This document shows positions 1 to 4,962 of a stretch of DNA of 5,557 bases, in pieces. Both the position numbers and the translations under genes were made by a program. The stretch is from positions 1 through 5,557 of the forward strand of contig CAJQMW010000173.1 in assembly GCA_905479535.1 (NCBI GenBank). The letters run 5' to 3'. Below the pieces are notes generated by a model. It did no database searches and was not told the origin of the DNA. It saw only the letters and a program-made list of their open reading frames with translations. Numbering within the stretch: position 1 is the first letter of the stretch; each line of letters starts with the position of its first letter. The DNA is from an uncultured Maribacter sp. (GTDB taxonomy: Bacteria; Bacteroidota; Bacteroidia; Flavobacteriales; Flavobacteriaceae).

Positions 1-131
1 TTGTTGCTTTGGTTAACATGCTAATCTACTAAAAATGAAATTATTTTACTTCTTTTTTGATAAAATGATACTGGACAGAACTGTTAATTGCTGAATTATA
101 ACATTTAAGCGAGATTTAAAAAGAATAAAAA

Positions 132-1280
132 TTACTTGATGAGGTGTTTAGGAAGGTCCTCTACCCGCTCACAACACAATTGGTCCATAACCTGTTTAAA
201 CTGTTTTTTAAGAATAGCTATCGTATGCTCGCCTCCCTTAGTTCCCAAAGCTGCCGCCCCATAGGTGAACGCGCGACCCATAAAAGTAAATTTAGCTCCA
301 CTCGCGATCGCCCGAGCTATATCCGGTCCCGAACGTAGTCCACTATCCATCATTATTTCTATTTTATCGGCATAGTCGGCAACTATTTCTTCTAACGAAT
401 GTATGGTGGATTGCGCGGCATCCAATTGCCTTCCACCGTGATTGGAAACTATGATACCATCAAACCCCAAGCGAATGGCATCTGCAGTATCCTGCGAAGA
501 AGCTACCCCTTTCAAAACCAATTTTCCTTTCCATTTATCCCGTATGGGTTTTATCAATTCCTCGTTCAACCTCCCCGAAAAGGTTTTGTCCATAAATTGC
601 CCTAACTGTTTTAGATTTAATCCCGCCGGGGTATAGGGTTTTAAAATTTCAAAGGCGGGTTGCCCATATTTTAAGGTATGGTATGCCCAAGTAGGTTTTC
701 CAAGCATTTGAAGTATATTTTTTGCTGACATTTTTGGCGGTAATGCCAGTCCATTCCGTATATCACGTGGTCTATATCCAAAAGTAGGAACGTCGCATAA
801 TAATACGAGTACCGGGCATCCTGCTACTTCCGCTCTATCCAACAAATCGTTCCTGATTGAGTCCTCCACCGGATTGTACAATTGAAACCAGGCTTTCCCT
901 TCGGTCAATTCGCTGGCTCTTTCAATGTCCATTGTGGCGACCGTACTCAAAATAAATGGAATGTTATGGGCATGAGCGGCTTTCGCCAAGATTTCTGGTG
1001 AGTTAGGCCAAATAAGGCCTCTTAAACCAACCGGGGCAATTCCAAAAGGTGCATCGAACTCCATTCCCAATATCTTGGCCTTCGTAGAACTAATACCATA
1101 ATTATTCAGGTACCTAGGCTGTAATTGTACTTCTCTTATTTCTGAGGTGTTACGCGCCAGGCTTATGTCTTCATTACAGCCTCCATCCAAATATTCGAAA
1201 GCAAAAGCAGGTACCCTTTTTTTGGCCAACGTTCTTAGGTCATCTACGGATGGGTACTTGGAATTTATTGCGGAACTCAT
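132..1280 (-). CDS. FMN-dependent alpha-hydroxy-acid oxidase/dehydrogenase (L-lactate dehydrogenase-like)
   Basis: Complete 382-residue protein, the usual length for the FMN-dependent 2-hydroxy-acid dehydrogenase family (glycolate oxidase, L-lactate dehydrogenase LldD, lactate oxidase, mandelate dehydrogenase). These TIM-barrel enzymes oxidise an L-2-hydroxy acid to the 2-keto acid. The catalytic set is visible by comparison with glycolate oxidase: Tyr30 (FEYLDGG), Tyr135 (WFQLY), Asp163 (LLCDVP), Lys257 (LVLKGV), and His281 and Arg284 in SNHGGRQLD. The FMN phosphate site is represented by DSGLRSGPD (312-320) and MGRAF (334-338). Substrate-pocket positions differ from plant glycolate oxidase: Val114 sits where Trp108 lies and Phe167 where Leu161 lies. 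There is no signal peptide, no transmembrane helix and no cytochrome domain, so a cytosolic protein is expected. The start is the ATG at 1280, directly before MSSAINSKYPSVDDLR, where family N-termini begin. The family call is secure; the substrate, and whether the acceptor is oxygen or quinone, cannot be read from the sequence. Confidence 0.95.
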   Translation of the reverse strand: MSSAINSKYPSVDDLRTLAKKRVPAFAFEYLDGGCNEDISLARNTSEIREVQLQPRYLNNYGISSTKAKILGMEFDAPFGIAPVGLRGLIWPNSPEILAKAAHAHNIPFILSTVATMDIERASELTEGKAWFQLYNPVEDSIRNDLLDRAEVAGCPVLVLLCDVPTFGYRPRDIRNGLALPPKMSAKNILQMLGKPTWAYHTLKYGQPAFEILKPYTPAGLNLKQLGQFMDKTFSGRLNEELIKPIRDKWKGKLVLKGVASSQDTADAIRLGFDGIIVSNHGGRQLDAAQSTIHSLEEIVADYADKIEIMMDSGLRSGPDIARAIASGAKFTFMGRAFTYGAAALGTKGGEHTIAILKKQFKQVMDQLCCERVEDLPKHLIK

Positions 1281-1390
1281 GGAATGGAATCGGTTAGAAG
1301 ATTTTTAAATATACAATTTATGGTTTTATGAACTGTGTAAATCAACAAAAGTGCCTTATCTTCATTCCCAAACACTAATATGATCATCCG
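1281..1390. promoter_or_regulatory. Divergent intergenic region between the hydroxy-acid oxidase and RidA-like genes
   Basis: This 110-bp AT-rich gap must hold the promoters of both divergent genes. On the minus strand, TATATTTA (1313 to 1306) matches seven of eight positions of the Bacteroidota -7 box TAnnTTTG and lies about 26 bp before the oxidase start, but no TTG -33 box sits at the usual spacing. On the plus strand only a poor match (TATCTTCA, 1357-1364) is seen. An 8-bp palindrome ATGATCAT lies at 1380-1387, just before the RidA start. The role follows from position; the exact elements are uncertain. Confidence 0.4.
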
Positions 1391-1966
1391 ATGAAAATAC
1401 TTTCATTTTTATTTGTTTTCTTATTGTTATCGTGTAACACTAACCTTGATAGGAGCATAACCAATGATACTAAAATAGAAGCAGTTTCAGCGATTCCTGA
1501 AGGATACGACCCCGAAGCCAATCTTGAAAAGTTAGCTGTTGTGTTGAGAGACCAAGGAACCCCAGTTGCTAACTATGTACATGGCGTACAGACCGGAAAT
1601 TTGATTTTTTTAGCAGGGAAAGGCCCTAAACAAGCGAATGGGGAAAATATTGTGGGCAAATTAGGGACTGATTTAACGGTTGAGGAAGGGTATGCTGCAG
1701 CTCGCGAAGTTGGAATAAATCAACTATCGGTACTCAAAGACATGTTGGGTAACCTGAACAGGGTTAAACGCGTTGTAAAAGTAAAGGGCATGGTAAATGC
1801 CGCACCTGATTTTAAGGACCAATCCAAAGTAATCAACGGGTATTCCGATTTAATGGTCGCTGTTTTTGGTGAAAACGGCAAACATGCCCGTGCCGCTGTG
1901 GGAATGGGCTCCTTGCCCATAAATATGGCCGTGGAGGTTGAGATGATTGTGGAGATTTGGGAGTAA
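1391..1966 (+). CDS. RidA/YjgF/YER057c/UK114 family protein, predicted lipoprotein
   Basis: Complete 191-residue protein. Residues 1-15 form a lipoprotein signal: Lys2, a hydrophobic run, and the lipobox LLSC with Cys15 as the lipidated residue. Residues 16-40 are a polar linker and about 45-191 are a chorismate-mutase-like RidA domain. Conserved RidA features are GNLIFLAGKGP (69-79), the helix GINQLSVLKDMLGNLNRV (108-125), and the C-terminal signature with Arg167, LP (175-176) and VEVEMI (181-186). Arg167 aligns with the arginine that binds the carboxylate of 2-aminoacrylate-type substrates in active RidA, so imine/enamine deaminase activity is possible. The long domain and the ANYVHGVQTGN entry resemble the less studied YjgF subgroup rather than cytosolic E. 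coli RidA. Typical RidA proteins are about 130 residues and cytosolic, so membrane anchoring is notable. The residue after Cys15 is Asn, with no strong inner-membrane retention signal. The gene is divergent from the hydroxy-acid oxidase and ends six bases before the tRNA promoter region. Confidence 0.9.
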   Translation: MKILSFLFVFLLLSCNTNLDRSITNDTKIEAVSAIPEGYDPEANLEKLAVVLRDQGTPVANYVHGVQTGNLIFLAGKGPKQANGENIVGKLGTDLTVEEGYAAAREVGINQLSVLKDMLGNLNRVKRVVKVKGMVNAAPDFKDQSKVINGYSDLMVAVFGENGKHARAAVGMGSLPINMAVEVEMIVEIWE

Positions 1967-1972
1967 TTATTC

Positions 1973-2002
1973 TTACTTAGATAAAAAATAATTCTATTTT
2001 TG
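1973..2002 (+). promoter_or_regulatory. Promoter of tRNA-Arg
   Basis: TATTTTTG at 1995-2002 is an exact match to the Bacteroidota -7 box TAnnTTTG. A weak -33 box TTA at 1973-1975 stands 19 bp upstream, the expected spacing. Transcription would start near 2009, giving a 5' leader of roughly ten bases before the tRNA. The element begins just after the RidA stop codon, so the tRNA probably has its own promoter. Confidence 0.6.
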
Positions 2003-2019
2003 CAATCCTTCTAAATACT

Positions 2020-2091
2020 GGCCTCGTAGTTCAATGGATAGAATAGAAGTTTCCTAAACTTTAGATGCAAGTTCGATTCTTGCCGAGGCTA
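2020..2091 (+). tRNA. tRNA-Arg (anticodon CCU, reads AGG)
   Basis: A complete cloverleaf can be drawn. The acceptor stem is GGCCTCG (2020-2026) with CGAGGCT (2084-2090), its first pair being a G-U wobble. T8 and A9 follow, then a D arm GTTC/GAAT. The anticodon stem is GAAGT (2046-2050) with ACTTT (2058-2062) around the loop TTCCTAA, giving anticodon CCU. The variable region is short (AGAT). The T arm is GCAAG, loop TTCGATT, CTTGC (2067-2083). The discriminator base is A2091. The 3' CCA is not encoded (the next bases are CAA), so it must be added by nucleotidyltransferase. Confidence 0.95.
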
Positions 2092-2149
2092 CAATCACCA
2101 TCTCCTTAAGTGCTAACAAATCACCCCGAGCTTCAAAGTTGCCAAATCT

Positions 2150-2161
2150 ACTTTTAAAAGT
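2150..2161. repeat. Perfect 12-bp palindrome ACTTTTAAAAGT in a convergent gap
   Basis: ACTTTTAAAAGT is a perfect palindrome between the 3' end of the tRNA (2091) and the 3' end of the convergent gene (2198). It could be part of a bidirectional transcription stop region, but it has no GC-rich stem and chance is plausible in AT-rich DNA. No classical terminator with a U-tract is visible in this 106-bp gap. Confidence 0.25.
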
Positions 2162-2197
2162 TCAATAGGAATATTCAAGTTTAAAAAATAGTACGGG

Positions 2198-2914
2198 TTA
2201 TTTCTTACCGACCCTCCTACCCCAAATCTCGTACATGGGCTCCCCTTTACTGTTCTTTCCCGTGTGATGCCAGTCATCACCTTTTATTTCATAGTTGAAT
2301 TCCAGACTGGCACCTACGCGCGAATTGTCTCTTGAAAAATATTCTATTTTTTCCGTATATACCCCATCTTCCGCAGAGTAGGACCCACCACCCGTTCCGG
2401 AAAATTTCATAGTCTCGGTCTGGTATGCTATCCATTGAAAACGGTTGTCCATCAAGAATTTCAAGGTCTTTCTAGGGTTTTCTTCTCCTCTTCTTTCTTG
2501 ACCGATATCCGGACCTCTGGTCCCAAAGAGCCAAGCTCCATCCAAATCCTGTTCCATAGATTCCATAGGAACAAAGGTGAGTTGCGGGTCGGTTTTGAGT
2601 ATGAGTTCATCTTGAATAGAAAACGGAATGGAAAGCTTTTTAACTCCATCACTTTCATATTCGGAATTAAACTCCAAATCTATCTGCAAAACTCCATCAT
2701 TCTCCGTATAAAATCCCCCGTGAGTTTCTATGAACTTGGCGGGTGATTTTTCATACACCGAGTGTATTAAATAATCGTCACTAATTTTCAGTTCGTGTCT
2801 TGTATTGTCAACGTCCGAAATATATAGTCCTGGTTGAATTTGAGCACTAATTTGTTCAATTCCAGAGACAAAAAGCAGAGTAACGGTACAAACGAATAAT
2901 TTTTTCAATTTCAT
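2198..2914 (-). CDS. Secreted hypothetical protein with two tandem beta-rich repeats
   Basis: Complete 238-residue protein that I cannot assign to a named function. Residues 1-24 are a Sec signal peptide: KLKK, a hydrophobic core, then ISA before Gln25, a typical signal peptidase I site. Cys9 is not in a lipobox. The mature part looks like two related halves, about 29-107 and 126-218. Each has an opening G-Y/W strand, LK or LKF, a KF..T/G..GG.Y stretch (FIETHGGFYTENDGV at 61-75; FSGTGGGSYSAEDGV at 171-185), then an acidic-aromatic strand (IDLEF; KIEYF), a short loop, and a closing strand before a charged turn (IPFSIQDE; FNYEIKGDD). The pattern suggests a small beta-barrel or lipocalin-like domain, as in several Bacteroidota secreted families of unknown function. 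It is likely periplasmic. The gene stands alone, convergent with the tRNA and divergent from the arginine decarboxylase across a 479-bp gap. The protein is probably real because of its signal peptide and repeat structure; its function is unknown. Confidence 0.8.
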   Translation of the reverse strand: MKLKKLFVCTVTLLFVSGIEQISAQIQPGLYISDVDNTRHELKISDDYLIHSVYEKSPAKFIETHGGFYTENDGVLQIDLEFNSEYESDGVKKLSIPFSIQDELILKTDPQLTFVPMESMEQDLDGAWLFGTRGPDIGQERRGEENPRKTLKFLMDNRFQWIAYQTETMKFSGTGGGSYSAEDGVYTEKIEYFSRDNSRVGASLEFNYEIKGDDWHHTGKNSKGEPMYEIWGRRVGKK

Positions 2915-3032
2915 TGTAAAGTATTTAGGAATAAATATAAAAATTAAAACCTTATAAATGAAGAGGTTAAAGCAAATCTAGAAAAAGGAAAAATCTAATA
3001 AAACTATTTTTTGCATTTCGTCGTAATTTGAT

Positions 3033-3089
3033 TTCTCAAACCTTGTTTTTTCAATTAATTTGTTTTCTTTTGCGCTCCAAATTTGAGAA
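3033..3089. repeat. 8-bp perfect inverted repeat TTCTCAAA / TTTGAGAA
   Basis: TTCTCAAA at 3033-3040 is the exact reverse complement of TTTGAGAA at 3082-3089, with a 41-bp spacer. The right arm lies between the -33-like and -7-like boxes of the candidate promoter at 3070-3106, so it could be an operator arm or part of a looped structure. A repeat this short can occur by chance in AT-rich DNA. Confidence 0.3.
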
Positions 3090-3106
3090 TTTTATTTTTA
3101 CTTTTG
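3070..3106 (+). promoter_or_regulatory. Candidate promoter for the arginine decarboxylase leader
   Basis: TTG at 3070-3072 (within TTTTG) is followed after 20 bp by TATTTTTA (3093-3100), seven of eight positions of the Bacteroidota -7 box. Overlapping it, TACTTTTG (3099-3106) matches TAnnTTTG exactly but lacks a well-spaced -33 box. Either would start transcription close to 3107-3114, immediately before the block of hairpins and about 280 bases before the decarboxylase ATG. Confidence 0.4.
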
Positions 3107-3111
3107 GATAC

Positions 3112-3292
3112 GGCTTTTAGCTGAACATTATGCCAAATGTTTTCATGTTCGGACTATTGGGAATTAGGAAGTCAAACCCTATAGTTGTCTATCAGATAGG
3201 TCACCGGATTTTAAAGCTAACTTCCAATTTTACTACTTCAATCGTGGAAAGCCAACACGATTACTTTTTCATTCCCACTACAGAACGGGAGT
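3112..3292 (+). ncRNA. Candidate structured 5' leader or small RNA upstream of arginine decarboxylase
   Basis: Four stem-loops can be drawn in a row on the plus strand. (a) GAACAT 3123-3128 with ATGTTC 3145-3150, or alternatively AACATT 3124-3129 with AATGTT 3136-3141. (b) AATT-A-GGAAGT 3162-3172 with ACTTCCAATT 3220-3229, ten pairs with one bulged A, enclosing CCTAT 3178-3182 with ATAGG 3196-3200. (c) AATCGTG 3240-3246 with CACGATT 3256-3262, followed by a short T run. (d) ATTCCC 3271-3276 with GGGAGT 3287-3292, one G-U pair. The loop of (c) contains AAAGCC (3248-3253), exactly complementary to GGCTTT at 3112-3117, which would close the whole region as a pseudoknot. I recognise no known riboswitch class. 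The pairings are seen in the sequence; that they form an RNA with a function is inference. Confidence 0.3.
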
Positions 3293-3393
3293 TTCAAATT
3301 TAATTTTTATAGGTAGTTACGTTTTCTTAAAGTGCAGAACATTGCCAATACCTAAATTTTAACCAAATTGATATTTTACGATAATTCGTTTAC

Positions 3394-4842
3394 ATGAATA
3401 CAAAATATATAGATTTAATAGATCAAACCTATTTTTTTCCTCAAGAAGAATTTACGCTGCAAGAAGACAGTCTTCAGTTCCATGGTATTCCGCTTAAAGA
3501 TTTAGTTGCCGAATATGGTAGCCCTTTAAAGTTTACCTATTTGCCTAAAATTTCCGAAAATATAAAGAGGGCAAAAAATTGGTTTGCCAATGCCATTGAA
3601 AAGAATGATTATAAGGGGAAGTATAACTATTGCTATTGTACAAAAAGCTCCCATTTTCAGCATGTAATGCACGAGGCGCTGAAAAATAATATTCATATGG
3701 AGACCTCTTCCGCTTTTGATATCAATATAATTGAGAACCTAAAGGCAGCTGGTAAACTTAAGGATGACGCGTATGTGATTTGTAACGGTTTTAAGCGTGC
3801 CCAGTATATAGAGAATATTGCTAGGTTGATTAATAACGGACATCGGAATTGTATTCCGATTATTGATAACTATGAGGAGATAGACCTTCTCTCGGAAAGT
3901 ATAGAAGACACCTTTAAAATAGGGATTCGTATAGCATCGGAAGAAGAACCTACATTTGAATTTTATACCTCTAGATTGGGTATCGGATATAAAAATATTG
4001 TCCCTTTTTATGAAAACCAAATTAAGGATAATGATAAGGTAGAACTGAAGATGCTCCACTTTTTCATTAATACCGGTATCCGGGATAATGCATACTATTG
4101 GAACGAATTGGTGAAATGTTTAAAGGTTTACGTCCGATTGAAGAAAATATGTCCGTCATTGGATAGTTTGAATATTGGTGGTGGATTTCCTATTAAGAAT
4201 TCACTGGCCTTTGAGTACGACTATCAGTATATGATCGATGAAATCTTGAACCAAATCAACATTACCTGTTCCGAGGCGGATGTACCCGTACCTCATATAT
4301 TTACAGAATTCGGTAGTTTTACCGTAGGGGAAAGTGGTGGTGCCATCTATGAAATACTGTATCAAAAGCAGCAGAACGATAGGGAAAAATGGAATATGAT
4401 CGATTCTTCCTTTATCACAACGTTACCGGATATTTGGGCCATTAATAAACGTTTTATCATGTTGCCCATAAATAGGTGGAACGATGAATATGAAAGAGTC
4501 CTATTGGGAGGCCTTACCTGCGATAGCGATGACTATTACAATAGCGAGCAGAACATGAACGCCATTTATTTGCCAAAGTATAAAAAGGACAAGCCGTTAT
4601 ACATCGGATTTTTTAATACGGGTGCCTATCAAGAAACCATAGGTGGATACGGCGGCTTACAACATTGCCTTATCCCACAGCCAAAACATATTTTAATAGA
4701 TATGGATGCGGATGGGAACATAACGACCAAGCTTTTTAATCCGCAGCAGAAAGCAGAGGATTTATTGAAGATTCTAGGATATGGTGAAAAAGATAGTAAG
4801 ATAGAAAAGAGAGAAAAAGTGAAGGATGGGGTAGTAGGTTGA
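3394..4842 (+). CDS. speA: Arginine decarboxylase, PLP-dependent (fold type III)
   Basis: Complete 482-residue protein related to the ornithine/diaminopimelate/arginine decarboxylase superfamily. It converts L-arginine to agmatine plus CO2, the first step of the agmatine route to putrescine. The N-terminus (MNTKYIDLIDQTYFFPQ) matches the flavobacterial arginine decarboxylase type, supporting the ATG at 3394. Visible motifs are Lys84 in YCTKS, the PLP Schiff-base lysine (usually YAVK); ETSSAFD (103-109); LHFFINTG (221-228, where relatives have HCHIGS); the glycine loop NIGGGFP (260-266); EFGSF (305-309, usually EPGR); the active-site GGLTCDSDD with Cys376 and Asp378 (372-380), donated across the dimer; and NTGAYQET (408-415). 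It is shorter than E. coli SpeA (about 650 residues) and lacks that enzyme's extra domains. The family core ends near LGYGE (461-465); the last 17 residues are a Lys/Glu-rich tail. The agmatinase gene follows after 120 bp, which supports arginine rather than ornithine or diaminopimelate as substrate. It is probably cytosolic and dimeric or higher. Confidence 0.9.
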   Translation: MNTKYIDLIDQTYFFPQEEFTLQEDSLQFHGIPLKDLVAEYGSPLKFTYLPKISENIKRAKNWFANAIEKNDYKGKYNYCYCTKSSHFQHVMHEALKNNIHMETSSAFDINIIENLKAAGKLKDDAYVICNGFKRAQYIENIARLINNGHRNCIPIIDNYEEIDLLSESIEDTFKIGIRIASEEEPTFEFYTSRLGIGYKNIVPFYENQIKDNDKVELKMLHFFINTGIRDNAYYWNELVKCLKVYVRLKKICPSLDSLNIGGGFPIKNSLAFEYDYQYMIDEILNQINITCSEADVPVPHIFTEFGSFTVGESGGAIYEILYQKQQNDREKWNMIDSSFITTLPDIWAINKRFIMLPINRWNDEYERVLLGGLTCDSDDYYNSEQNMNAIYLPKYKKDKPLYIGFFNTGAYQETIGGYGGLQHCLIPQPKHILIDMDADGNITTKLFNPQQKAEDLLKILGYGEKDSKIEKREKVKDGVVG

Positions 4843-4844
4843 AA

Positions 4845-4871
4845 ACAGAAATTCCCTGTGGGAGAATCTGT
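4845..4871 (+). other. Hairpin immediately after the arginine decarboxylase stop codon
   Basis: ACAGA (4845-4849) pairs with TCTGT (4867-4871); after a two-by-two internal mismatch, TTCCC (4852-4856) pairs with GGGAG (4860-4864), including one G-U pair, around a TGT loop. The stem begins two bases after the TGA. No U-tract follows, so it is not a standard intrinsic terminator; it may protect the mRNA 3' end or separate the expression of the two genes. Formation is predicted only by eye. Confidence 0.35.
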
Positions 4872-4928
4872 CTTGAGTGCAGCCGGAGCAGTATTTGCTT
4901 TTGGACACATTTTCCTGTAAAAAGTATA

Positions 4929-4936
4929 TATATTTA
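4929..4936 (+). promoter_or_regulatory. Possible -7 box upstream of agmatinase
   Basis: TATATTTA matches seven of eight positions of TAnnTTTG and lies 26 bp before the agmatinase ATG. The nearest upstream TTG (4901-4903) is 25 bp away, longer than the usual spacing, so the promoter is weak or absent. Cotranscription with the arginine decarboxylase gene across the 120-bp gap is equally possible. Confidence 0.25.
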
Positions 4937-4962
4937 AACCAAGAAATTAAATTTTAATTAAA

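Larger units (their letters stand above)
2915..3393. other. 479-bp gap with no convincing gene, rich in inverted repeats
   Basis: This gap separates the 5' ends of the divergent secreted-protein gene and the arginine decarboxylase gene. It is strongly AT-rich. One 57-codon open frame (3130-3303, plus) starts with MPNVFMFGLLGIRK, but it has no recognisable family features and overlaps several base-paired elements, so I do not call it a gene. The gap holds an 8-bp inverted repeat (3033-3040 and 3082-3089), a promoter-like element (3070-3106), a run of hairpins between 3123 and 3292, and a 6-bp inverted repeat TAGGTA/TACCTA (3310-3315 and 3349-3354) just before the decarboxylase. No clear promoter directly upstream of 3394 was found, so transcription may start near 3112, giving a long leader. 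Confidence 0.5.

Noticed and set aside
1..131. Small frames at the left edge (MKLFYFFFDK at 35 on plus; MLTKAT from 19 on minus)
   Set aside because: The first is 19 codons with no support. The second has only six codons in the window; it could be the start of the next minus-strand gene but cannot be judged.
144..636. Plus-strand open frames of 64-68 codons inside the hydroxy-acid oxidase gene
   Set aside because: They lie antisense within a clearly conserved enzyme gene and their translations show no family features; they are by-products of its codon use.
1720..1920. Minus-strand open frame inside the RidA-like gene
   Set aside because: Antisense shadow of a gene with strong family motifs.
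2435..2746. 103-codon plus-strand frame, and a second minus-strand frame, inside the secreted-protein gene
   Set aside because: The minus-strand 238-residue frame has a signal peptide and internal repeats; the alternatives have none.
3240..3269. Hairpin AATCGTG/CACGATT plus T run as an intrinsic terminator
   Set aside because: The stem is only seven pairs and not GC-rich, and the T run is short and interrupted by AC; kept only as part of the candidate leader structure.
3130..3303. 57-codon open frame beginning MPNVFMFGLLGIRK in the speA upstream gap
   Set aside because: No recognisable family, signal or conserved motif, and it overlaps several inverted repeats that fit better with a structured leader. 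It could still be a small protein if conserved with synonymous changes in relatives.
4840..4871. TGA followed by a hairpin read as selenocysteine insertion
   Set aside because: The stem is short and starts only two bases after the TGA, no selenoprotein of this family is known to me with Sec at the C-terminus, and the catalytic Cys376 is intact upstream.
4629..4910. 93-codon minus-strand frame across the speA 3' end
   Set aside because: Overlaps the conserved decarboxylase C-terminus antisense; no recognisable domain.
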